Assembly (NCBI GenBank): GCA_017416065.1
Contig: JAFQDM010000016.1
Span: 1-64,000, forward strand
Direction of reading: 5' to 3'
Length of the DNA: 64,000 nt
Origin: Ruminococcus sp.
GTDB taxonomy: Bacteria > Bacillota > Clostridia > Oscillospirales > Acutalibacteraceae
The notes beneath the pieces were generated by a model. That model saw only the letters and a program-made list of their open reading frames with translations, searched no databases and had not been told where the DNA came from. Position numbers and translations under genes: made by a program. Below, one piece after another: positions 1-12,000 of this stretch (positions within the stretch are counted from its first letter, which is position 1; the number at the start of each line of letters is the position of its first letter).

Positions 1-3000
1 CTCAGTCTTGAGAACGTTGCCGTCCTTATCTGTGAAGGTTACTGTAAACTCGGGAAGTGCGGATACTGTTTCATCCTTCTCCACTACTACGATTATGGGT
101 GTATCGCTCGTGATGTTTTCTATTGTGTAGACTCCGTCTACTGCTGAGAGGATGGTCATATTGTGTACCACTGCTACCAGCTTGTAGCCCTCCTGAACCA
201 CTACCGTAAAGCTGAGGCTTGCGCCGTCTTCGATGGCTGTCAGGTCTGAGTCTGTCACTATTGTGAAGTTCTCGCTCTGGTTGAATATTACGCTGTGTAC
301 GGGTGCCTCGTCGGGAGTTGTAACGTCTCCGCCGGGCTGATCGGGATCAACCTCGTCGCCTGTTGCGGGAGCATCGGGATCAATCTCGTCATCTGTTGCA
401 GGAGGATCTGTGGGCTCCTGCTCAAGCTTCTCAACAACCAGAATGTTTGTTGCTGTATCAAAGAGGAACTTGTAGAGTCCGCCTGTGGCAATGATGGTAC
501 ACTCCTTGCCTTCTGTGGTAAGGGTCATACCCGTTGTGCTGTCCATAAAGGTGCTGTCCAGAGCATAGGGCTCTGTGCCGTAGTTGATAACGAAGGTGTG
601 CTTGCCTTCCGTAAGCTCAACCGTTGTGCCGAATACTGTAGTAGAGCCTTCTACCTGAGCCATCTCGGAGCCGGCTTCATCTGTGAACGAGCCATTGAGA
701 ACAACGGACTTCACGTAGAGTGCATTTACCGTAATATTCTCAATTACGTAATCAAACGCTGCATCCCAACCGATAAGCGTATAGCCCTCGCGTGCGGGAA
801 CCTCGGGTGCAGTTGCTGCTGTGCCGAACTTGATGGTCTGAGCAGAGAGCACTGTGCCGTCCCAGTCTACGAACGTTACCGTTACTTCCTCAGAAGCACG
901 CAGTATCTCAAGCATTCTTGTTTCTGTGTTAAAGCGGAAGAGGTATGTACCTCCCTGAGCATTGAGCGTACAGTCGCCTGCTGTGCCGTCCATCTCCCAA
1001 CCTGTCTCGGAGGTGTGGATGGTTGAATCCTCAATTGTACCGTAGTTACCGTACCAGATGTCTGATGTGAAGACCTTGAAGGTGTAGGTGCCTGCCGCAA
1101 GATCCATTACGAAGGTATAAACGTTGGGTTCTGTAGTACCTCTCATGGGTGAGCTGAGATCCCAGTTGTTAAAGGTACCTCTCAGGTAAACGGCTGTGTC
1201 GCCATACTGAGCCATGATAGTTGTGTTACCTGTAATGAAGGAGAAGTCTGCGCTCCAACCGGAGAAGGTGTAGCCCTCTCTTACGGGATCTGCAGGAGCT
1301 ACGGCAGCCTTGCCGTACTCTACAAGCTGTGTGCTTATCACTGAGCCGTCCCAATCAAGGAAGGTAACCGTGCTCTTGGGTCCTTCAAAGAATATTTCAA
1401 GCATTCTGGTATCCGTATTGAAGCGGAAGGTATACAGACCGCCTGTTGCATTAAGAGTACAGTCGCCTGCATCCCATACCATTTCCCAACCTACTGCAGA
1501 GGTTGCAACGGTGGAATTATCAATGGTGCCGTTGTTGCCGTACCAGGTGTCTGCATGCTTGATCTTGAACTTGTAGCTTCCTGCTGAAAGCTGGATTGAA
1601 GCGGTGTAGACATTACCGCCCTGAGGAGTCATGGGAGTTCCTGACCAGCTGTTGAAGTCACCCATTACGTTAACCGTATTGAGTGCATACTGTGCGGTAA
1701 TGACCATATTTGCAGAGATCCAGGAGAAGTCCTGATCCCAGCCTGTGAAGATGTAACCTGCTCTGGAGGGAGCTGCGGGAGCATATGCCGGGTTACCTCT
1801 CTTAACGTACTGTGTCTTGAGGGTAGTGCCGTTATAATCCTTGAAGGTTACTGTGTATGTAGGTGCAACGTAGAATACCTGCAGCATTCTTGTGGCTGTA
1901 TTGAAGCGGAATGTGTAGGTGCTGCCTGATGCATTCAGCGTACAGTCACCAGCATCCCACGTCATCTCCCAGCCTACATCGGATGTATAGTCTGTTGTGT
2001 CGTCTATCCAGCCGTTGTTGCCGTACCAATCGTTGCCCTGCTTAACCTTGAACTTGTACTGACCTGCAATCAGAGTTACTGAGCCCTGATAGATAGTACC
2101 GCTGACGTGCTTGAGAGGCGTGCCGTTCCAGCCGTTGAAGTCGCCCATTACGTAGACGCCGTTCTCCATAAACTGTGCGGTATAGGTCATATTTCCTGAA
2201 ACGTAGTTTACGTCTCCGTCCCAACCCGTGAAGAGGTATCCTGCTCTGGTGGGATCTGCAGGAGGTGTTGCGGGATATCCGTACTTAACGTACTCTGTCT
2301 TAAGCAATGCACCGTTCCAGTTAACAAATTTAACCGTAAAGGTCTTGGGAGTTGCCGTATACACAGCATTGACTCTCAAGGGAGCCTGAACGTTTGTAAA
2401 ATTCTGGTCCCAGCCTGCATAAACGTATGTGTATCCGTGGTCTGCAGGTCTTGTGAATGTACCTGAGGGAGCTGTTGCACTGCCGCCGGGCTGAACTATC
2501 TCTGTCTTGAGAACCGTGCCGTCCCAGTCTACAAAGGTTACCTTGTACTCTGTGCCCACGTACATAACCTCAAGAGTGTTCGTAGAGATAGTATATGTGA
2601 AGATGTATGTGCCGCCGCCTGCAATGAATGTACAGTCGCCTGCGGAGGGATCCATCTCCCAGCCTGTTGCGGAGGTTGTGATCGTTGTGTCTGCTATGGT
2701 ACCCCAGTTGCCGTACCAGTTGCCGTCGCTTACAACCTTGAACTTGTACGTTCCCTCCGAAAGGTTCATCTGAATAGATACCTTGTTGCTGTTTCCTGTA
2801 GAAAGCATTACGGAAGCGGAGGGGTTCCATCCGTTGAACTCACCTGCAAGGGATACGCTGCTTGCAGTACCCTTTGTATAGAGAGCTGTAACCGTCATTT
2901 CTGAAGTTACGTTAGAGAAGCTCTTATCCCACTTATTGAAGATATAACCCTGCTTTACGGGAGGTATGGGAGCCTTTGCGGCAGAGCCCTTGGAAACGTA

Positions 3001-6000
3001 ATCTCTTGCAATAACGTTACCGTCAGGATCCACGAAGGTTACCACGATAGCATTCTCTATATTAATGTATGTTGCAGTTACCGTCAGGTTTGCATATACA
3101 CTGCTGAAGTCTGTGCTCCAACCTGTGAAGGTGTAGCCGGGTCTGCTCTGCACCTCGGGAGCCTGAGCTGCCTCACCGGGAAGAACAGTCTGGGTCTTGA
3201 GCACTGTGCCGTCGTGATCTACGAAGGTTACGGTGAACTCGTCGCCTACCGTGAGCACCTCCAGCTTATGGGTAGAGATGGTGTAGTTGAAGATGTATGT
3301 GCCGCCGCTTGCGATAAACGTACAGTCGCCTGCAGAGCCGTCCATCTCCCAGCCGCCGTCTGCGCCTGCGGTGGTGTCTGTAATGGTGCCCCAGTTACCG
3401 TACCAGCTGCCGCCATTTTCAACAACCTTGAACTTGTACTCTCCTGCCTCAAAATCAAGTCTGAGAGTTACCTTGTCGCTGTCTTCTGTTACATAGAAGG
3501 GAGTTGCTGAAGAATCCCAGCCGTTGAAGGTACCTGCAAGAGTGATGTTGCTTGCAATACCTGATGAATAAACTGCTGTAACCGTCAGGTCACCTGTGAT
3601 GTTATTATACGCTTTATCCCATCCGGTGAACTGCTTGCCGTCAGATGAAGATACCTCGGGAGCTATAGCGCCCTTGCCATACTCAACCATCTGCTCAGAG
3701 AGCACCGTGCCGTCTGCATCCACAAAGGTTACCTTGTAGGTGTTGAGCACCTGCTCGTAAACAGCAGTTACGGTCATATCCTCCATAACCTTGGAGAAAT
3801 CTTTATCCCATGCCTTGAAGGTGTAGGTGTACTGCACGTCTGACTCGCGAGTGGGAGCCTGGGGAGCCTCTGCCCCTGCGCCTACATATACAGTCTGCTC
3901 AGAGAGCACCGTGCCGTCAAAGTCTACGAAGGTTACCGTGAAGGTCTCTATCTCTTCTGAATAGAGGATCACAAGCTTGTTTGTAAGTGTATCAAACTTG
4001 AAGGTGTACGTTCCGCCTGTTGCATTGAGGATAGTGTCACCCAACATATCGTCGGATCTGAGCTCAATGCCCTCAGAAGAAATAACGTCTGTTGTGTCAA
4101 TAACAGTACTTGCACTTGTGTACCATACGTCGTTCTGCAGAAGCTTGAAGTAGTAGGTACCGGGCAGGATGATAACCTTTGTGGAGAATACTGAGGTGTC
4201 TGACTCTCTTGTAAGAGAAATATCCGTTGCCCACTCGTTAAAGGAGCCTACAAGGTAGATCTGGTTATCCTTATACTGTGCAACTACCGTTGTATCTGAT
4301 GTAATGTTTGCAAAGTCCTTGTCCCAACCTGTAAAGATGTAGCCTGTTCTTGTGGGATCCTGGGGAGCTGTGGCGGCAGAGCCGTACTCAACCTGCTGAG
4401 TGCTGAGCACCGTACCGTCAAAGTCCACGAAGGTTACCGTAAACTTGCTTTCATCATCAAGGTAAATGGGGTTAACAACTGTATCGGACTCAATGTTTGT
4501 GAAGTCTGTGTCCCAACCGGAGAAGATGTATCCATCAACTACGGGAGCCTGGGGAGCTGTGGCGTCTGCGCCAAGGCAAACCTTCTGCTCAGAGAGGACC
4601 TCACCCTCCATATCTGTGAAGATTACCGTAAACTCTACGGGAGCGTAGGTGATCTCAAGCATCTTTGTTGCCTGATTAAACTTAAAGGTGTACTTACCGC
4701 CTGATGCCTCAAGAGTACAGTCAGCAAGATCCGGTGACATTTCCCAGCCTATCTCAGAGGTCTTGAGGGTTGTGTCTTCGATGATGCCCTCGTTTCCATA
4801 CCATACATCCTGATTCAGAAGCTTGAAGTAGTAGGTACCCTTGGGAAGAGTAAGCTCTGTTGACGTTACGTCGGCAACCTCTGTGTTAGAAAGCGCCGTA
4901 CCCTCTGCCCACTCGTTGAAGGAGCCGTAGAGGTAAACCGTGTTGTCCTTATACTGAGCTGTAACCGTCAGATCAGAGGTGATCTTAGAGAAGTCCTTAT
5001 CCCAGCCTGTAAAGATATAGCCGATTCTTGCAGGGTCTGCAGGAGCTGTGGCTGACTTGCCGTAGGCTACCTTCTGGGAGCTGAGAATGTTACCGTCGTA
5101 ATCTACAAAGGTTACCGTGAATTCTGTGTTATCCTCTACGTAAACTGCGGTAACGGTCATATCACTCTCAACGCTTGAGAAATCCTTATCCCACTTGGAG
5201 AAGAGGAAGCCCTCAACTGCAGGAGCCTCGGGAGCCTGAGCTGCTGCGCCGTACTTAACGGTCTGAGCAGAGAGCTCTGTGCCGTCTGCACCCACAAATG
5301 TAACTGTGTATTCCACAGCTGTGTAAGTAACCTCAAGCTTGTTTGTGCTTGTGTTGAATGTGAATGTGTAGTTACCGCCTGATGCTTCCAGTGTGCAGTT
5401 TCCTGCAGAGGGATCGTCTGTCATATCCCAGGGATTGGATGCACCCTCGTAGTCGGTGGTATCTGCAATTACGCCTGTGTTGGTGTACCATACTCCCTTA
5501 TAAAGGAGCTTGAATTCGTAAGTGCCTGCCTTCAGGGGCATTTCCAGAGTGACAACGTCCGTTGCCTCTGTATCTGCAAAGAAGGTGCCTGTCTGCCACT
5601 CGTTGAAGGAGCCTACAAGGTAAACTCTGATGTCTTCATAAAGAGCTGTAACCGTCAGGTTGTAGGTTATGCTTGAGAAGTCCTTATCCCAGCCGATAAA
5701 GGCATAGCCCTCTCTCTCGGGTACTTCAGGTGCCTTTGCAGCCTCGCCTGTTGTAACTATCTGTGTATCAAGTACCGTACCGTCAAAGTCTACGAAGGTT
5801 ACCGTATAGGTCACTTTCTCCATCAGATACGTAGCTGTAATAACTGTATCTGCCTGAATATTTGTGTAGCTCTTGTTCCAACCGGTGAACACGTAGCCCT
5901 CTCTTGTGGGGTCATCGGGAGCAGTTGCAGACTGTCCCTTCTTAACTACCTCTTCCTTGAGGAGTGTGCCGTTGTAGTCTACGAACTTGACCGTGTATTC

Positions 6001-9000
6001 GGGAGCAATGTAAACTACCTCCAGCATTCTTGTTTCTCTGTTGAATGTGAAGACGTAGGTACCGCCTGTTGCCTTAAGGGTACAGTCAACGGCATCTGCC
6101 ACCATCTCCCAGCCAACCTCAGAGGTTGCAAGGGTAGTGTCCTCAATGGTGCCCTCGTTTCCGTACCAGGTATCAACGCTCAGAAGCTTGAAGGAGTAGG
6201 TTCCCTCCTGAAGCTCTACGGTTGCAGAAACAACGTTTTCTGTATCCGTCTCTGTCATCTTGGTATCGGTTGCCCAACCGTTGAAGGAGCCCAGCAGATA
6301 AACAACATCCTCTGCATACTGTGCAGTAACCGTGATGTTTTCTGTTATCTTATCAAACTTTGCATCCCAACCTGTAAATACATAGCCTTCTACCTCAGGA
6401 GCCTGGGGTGCCTCTGCAGCCAAGCCGTACTCAACCTGCTGAGTGCTGAGCACTGCACCGTCGTATCCCTTGAAGGTTACTGTATACTTGTTGGCAGTTG
6501 CCGTGTATGTTGCAGTAACAGTCAGGTTGCCCGTTACATTCTCAAAGGATTTATCCCATCCCTTGAATTCGTAGGTGTACTGAGCATCTGCAGGTCTTGA
6601 GGGAGCCGTGGGAGCTTCGGCTGCGGAGCCTCTCTGCACAACCTCAGTCTTGAGCACTGTGCCGTCGTAGTTTACAAAGGTTACCGTATACTCGCTTACG
6701 ATCTCCTCATAAACTGCAACTACAACTATGTCCTCTGTAATATTTGTAAAGTCCTTGCTCCAGCCGCGGAAGTCGTAGCCTTCTCTTACGGGATCCTGGG
6801 GAGCAGTTGCGGCCTCGCCGCGGGTAACGGTCTCTTTCTTGAGTATTGTGCCGTCGTAATCTGAGAATACAACGGTAAAGGAGGGAGCCTTAAACAGGAT
6901 CTCCAGCATCCTGGTGGTGGGATTGAAGTTGAATGTGTAGGTACCGCCTGTAGCCTCTAAGGTACAGTTGTCGGCATCTGCAGTCATTTCCCAGCCTATC
7001 TCAGAGGTCTTGAGGGTAGTATCCTCAATAACTCCCCAGTTACCAAGCCACTGGTCGTTAAGGAGCACCTTAAAGGTATAGGTGCCTGCCTCAAGCTCCA
7101 TGGTCTTTGTCACAATTCCGTCCTTGAATTCCGTCACGGGTGTTGATGTGTCCCAACCGTTGAAGTCACCGGGCAGATAAACCACCAGTTCCTCATACAC
7201 AGCAAAGATAACCGTGTCTGATTCAATGTTGGTGTAGTCACCGTCCCAGCCTGTGAAGATGTAGCCATCAACCAAAGGTGCCTGGGGTGCCTGCGCATCC
7301 TCGCCGTAATTCACTGTCTGCTCAGAGATAACCTCTCCGTCCATATCGAGGAATAAAACGGTAAACTTATTAGGCACCTTTGTATAGGTTGCCACCACGG
7401 TAAGGTTACCCGTCACGTTCTTGTAGTCATCTGTGCTCCAGCCTGCAAATACATAGCTGTAGTGAGCATCTCCCTCTCTTGTGGGGGATTCGGGTTCAGT
7501 TGCGGCAAAGCCGTACTCAACTGTCTGTGTATCAAGGATCTTATTATCCCAATCTACAAAGGTTACTGTGTAGGATACAAGACCTCTTGTGTACTCAGCC
7601 GTGATGGTTGTATCCTCCTTGATGTAGGAGAAATCCTTGTCCCAACCGGAGAACGTGTATGTATACTGTGCATCTGCCCCTCTGTAGGGATCTGCAGGCG
7701 CTGTTGCAGCCTTGCCGCGCTCTACCTGCTGAGTGCTCAATACTGTACCGTCAAAGTCCACGAAGGTTACCGTGTACTTGGGAGCAGTATAAAGCACGCG
7801 CATCTGCTTGGTCTGCTTGTTGAATCGGAACTCGTAGTCACCGCCTGTTGCCTGGAGGGTGATGTTTCCGTCTGCCTCAGAGGTTGCCCACCATCCGTTT
7901 GTGCTGTCTTCTACCGTTGTGTTGTTACCAAGCCATGTATCCTTGGGATACTGGAACTTAAACTCGTAGATTCCCTCATCCAATGTAAACTTTGTGCTGT
8001 ATATATCAGCGTTTTCTGACGTCTGGGCCATGGCATTCACGCCCCAGTTTGTCATATCACCAATAAAGTATACGTTATCATCAATAAGCTCAAACCTAAC
8101 CGTCAGGTTGCTTGTGATGTAGCTGAAGTCTGCAGGATTCCATACGCCCTTGTAGCCTGCAGGCACTGCAGGAGCCTCGGGTGCCGTTGCAGAGCCGCCG
8201 TGTTGTACCGACTCCTCCTTGAGCACGGCGCCGTCATAGCTTACGAAGGTTACCGTGTAATAAACAGGAGCACTTGTATACAGAGCAGTTGTCTTAACAT
8301 CTGCCGTGATATTGTCAAGGTCCTTGTCCCAGCCGTAGAAGGTGTACACCTTGCCGTTATCCGTGGGTCTTGTGGGCATAGAAGCAGGACCTGCTGCAGC
8401 CTTGCCGTACTCGACCTGCTCTGTGTAGAAGGTTTTTCCGTCGTAGTTTACATATGTAACCGTGTACTTACGTGCTGCCTGTGTATAGGTAGCGGTAACG
8501 GTCATATTATCCTGAACGTTTGTGAAGTCTGTATCCCAACCTGCAAAGGTATAGGTATACTCGGCTGTGCTCTCTCTTGCAGGGTCAGCGGGAGCTGTAG
8601 CGCTCTTGCCTTCTTTTACAACCTGTGTGCTGAGCACGGTGCCGTCCCAGTTTACGAAGGTAACTGTGTAGCCGTTGGACTCAAAGAGTACCTCAAGCCT
8701 GTGCGTGGAAGCGTTATATTTAAAGGTGTAAATACCGCCTGTAGCACTGAGTGTGCAGTTATCTGCATCTGAGGTCATCTCCCAGGGATTGGAAGCTCCC
8801 TCGTAGTCGGTAGTGTCGGCAATCGTGCCGCCGTTACCGTACCACACGTCTCTGTGGAGGAGCTTGAACAGATAGTCACCCTCCTCAAGTGCAAGGGTAG
8901 TGCTTACAACATCACCCTCAACCGTTGCAAGGATGGTGTTTCTCTGCCAATCGTTAAAGTCACCAAGGAGATAAACCTTATCGTCTGCAAACTGTGCGGT

Positions 9001-12000
9001 CACTGTCAGGTTGCCTGTGATCTCGGAGAAGTCCTTATCCCAGCCTGTGAACACAAAACCGCTTCTTGTAGGCTCTGCAGGAGCAGTTGCTCCCTTGCCG
9101 TACTCAACAGTCTGTGTACTCAGCACAGAGCCGTCGTAGTTTACAAACGTTACTGTGTATTTATTTACTGTCTGCGTGTATGTAGCAGTAATCGTTGTGT
9201 CTGCCTGAATGCTTGTAAATGCTTTGTCCCAACCTGCAAAGGTAAAGGTGTACTGAACCGTTGAAAGTCTTGTGGGATCTGCAGGTGCCTTTGCACTTTC
9301 ACCCTTGTTGACTGTCTGTGTGCTGAGCACTGTGCCGTTGTAATCAACAAAGGTTACCGTAAAGGTAGTTTTCTCAAAGAGTACCTCAAGCTTGTTTGCA
9401 GAGGTATCAAACCTGAACGTGTAAATACCACCGGTTGCATTGAGCGTGCAGTTATCTGTGTCTGATGTCATCTCCCAGGGGTTGGAAGTACCGTTATAAT
9501 CCGTTGTGTCCGGAATCACGCCTGTATTTGAGTACCATACGTCCTTGTAGAGTATCTTAAAGGCATACTCTCCTGCTTCAAGCTCAAGGGTAGTGCTTAC
9601 AACTGAGCCTGCGGCAGAGGTAAGCACAGTGTTGGTCTGCCAGCCGTTGAAGTCACCCATAAGGTAAACTCTGTTATCAATAAACTGTGCAGTTACTGTC
9701 AGGTCCCCTGTGATTTCAGAGAAGTCCTTGTCCCAGCCTGTGAAGTCGTAGCCGTCTCTTACGGGGGCTGCAGGTGCTGTTGCGGCAGAGCCGTATGCAA
9801 CGCTCTCAGACTTAAGCACGGAGCCGTCGTAGTTTACAAACTTGACTGTATACTTATTCACGGTCTGGCTGTAGGTAGCCGTAACGACCGTGTCACCCGT
9901 AATGCTTGAGAAGCTCTTGTCCCAAGCCTTGAAGGTGTAGGTATACTGTGCGTCTGCAGGCCTTGTGGGGTTAGCAGGTGCCGTTGCAGACTTACCGTAC
10001 TCTATCTGCTGAGTAGAGAGTACCGTGCCGTCCCAGTTCTTAAAGGTTACGGTATATTTATTCAGAGTTTCGCTGAACAGAGCCTTAACCGTCAGATTCT
10101 GCTGAACATTTGTGAAGTCTGTGTCCCAACCCTTGAAGGTGTAGGTATACTGTGCAGTTGCAGCTCTTGTGGGGTCTGCGGGTGCAGTTGCACTCTCGCC
10201 TCTCTTAACAGTCTGAGTATCAAGGGTCACTCCGTTGTAATTTACAAAGGTTACTGTGAAGGAATCCGGTGTATGGAGGACCTCCAGCATCCTTGTTAAG
10301 GTGTTGAAGTTAAAGGTATACTTGCCGCCTGTAGTCTTCAGAGTACAGTTGTCGGCGCCGTCTATCATTTCCCAACCTACATCAGAGGTGGTGACGGTTG
10401 TATCCTCGATCACTCCGTAGTTACCGTACCATACATCAGCACGGAGGATCTTGAATGCGTATTCTCCTGCGCTGAGGTTAAGCGTTACGGATACCACATT
10501 CTCTGCAGAAGCGGTCATGGCTGTGTCTGTAGCCCAGCCGTTGAAGTCGCCCAGCAGATATGCGGTTGCATCCTTATACTGTGCGGTAACCGTTGTATTT
10601 CCCGTAATATTCAGGAATTCCTTATCCCAACCGGAGAAGATGTAGCCGTCTCTTGTGGGGTCTGCAGGAGCTGTTGCGGCAGAGCCGTACTCAACCGTCT
10701 GCTCCTTTAAAACAGTTCCGTCATAGTCCTTGAAGGTTACCTCGTACTTGTTCAGGGTCTGGTTGTAGGTTGCTGTAACCGTCAGGTCAGACGTAACCTT
10801 TGAGAAGCTCTTATCCCATGCCTTGAAGGTGTAGGAATACTGTGCGTCAGAGGGTCTTGTGGGAGTTCCGGGAGCAGTAGCTGACTTACCCTCTTCAACC
10901 GTCTGTCTCTTGAGTACTGTTCCGTCGTAGTTTACGAAGGTTACCGTGTAGGTAACAACTACCTCCTGCTCCTCGTACAAAGCAAACACGGGTGTGTCTG
11001 ACTGAATGTTTGTAAAGTCAGTATCCCAGCCTGTGAAAACGTAGATATATCCGTCTTCCTCAATTGTAGGAGGATCCTCAGGAGCAACTGCGTCGTGTCC
11101 GTAGGGCACCATCTGCTCTGAGATCACGTCTCCGTAGAAATCAAGGAACACTACGTAGTACTCAACCAAAGAAGTGGTGTACTGAGCTGTGATGACCGTA
11201 TCCTGTGTAATGTTATTAAGGGATTTGTCCCAACCGGAGAAGGTGTAGTTGTACTGTCCGTCACTCTCTCTTGTGGGAGTTGTTGCGGGTGCTTTTGCAG
11301 AGCCGCCGTATGTAACACTCTGAGTAGCAATAACTGAGCCGTTCCAGTTTTTGAAGGTTACCGTGTAGCTCACGCCTGAGGAGGTATAAACTGCTGTAAC
11401 CGTCAGGTCTCCGGTAATATTAGAGAAGCTCTTGTCCCAGCCGGAGAAGGTGTAGCTGTACTGTGCATCAGAGGGCTTTGTGGGAGTTGTGGTGGGCGCA
11501 GTAGCCGCTGAACCGTATGCAACACTCTCAGACTTGAGCAGAGAGCCGTCGTAGTTTACAAACTTGACCGTGTACTTATTCACAGTCTGGTTGTAGGTTG
11601 CGGTTATGGTGGTGTCACCGGTAATGTAATTAAACGCCTTATCCCAAGCCTTGAAGGTGTAGGTATACTGTGCGGTTGCGGGTCTTGTGGGAGTTGTGGT
11701 AGGTGCCGTTGCCGCTGAGCCGTAGTTTACCTTCTGGGTTTTTATTGTTGTTCCGTCGTAATTTGCAAAGGTTACCGTGTACTGTCTGAGCTTAGAGCTG
11801 AACTGTGCGGTAACAATAAGGTCTGACTGAATGTTTGTGAATTCCTTGTCCCAGCCTGTGAAGGTGTAGGTGTACTGTGCAGTAGCCGTTCTTGTGGGGT
11901 TTGCGGGTGCCGTTGCATCGTTGCCCCTCTGAACGGTTTCTGTCTTCAGAGTTACGCCGTTGTAGTTTTTAAAGGTAACTGTATAGGAAGGTGCTGTATG

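Noticed and set aside
295..1026. Long Cys-rich plus-strand reading frames opposite the amylase (here and at 7462-8019, 8200-8772 and others)
   Set aside because: They are the antisense of the repeated amylase codons, lack ribosome sites and promoters, and recur at the same phase of each repeat.
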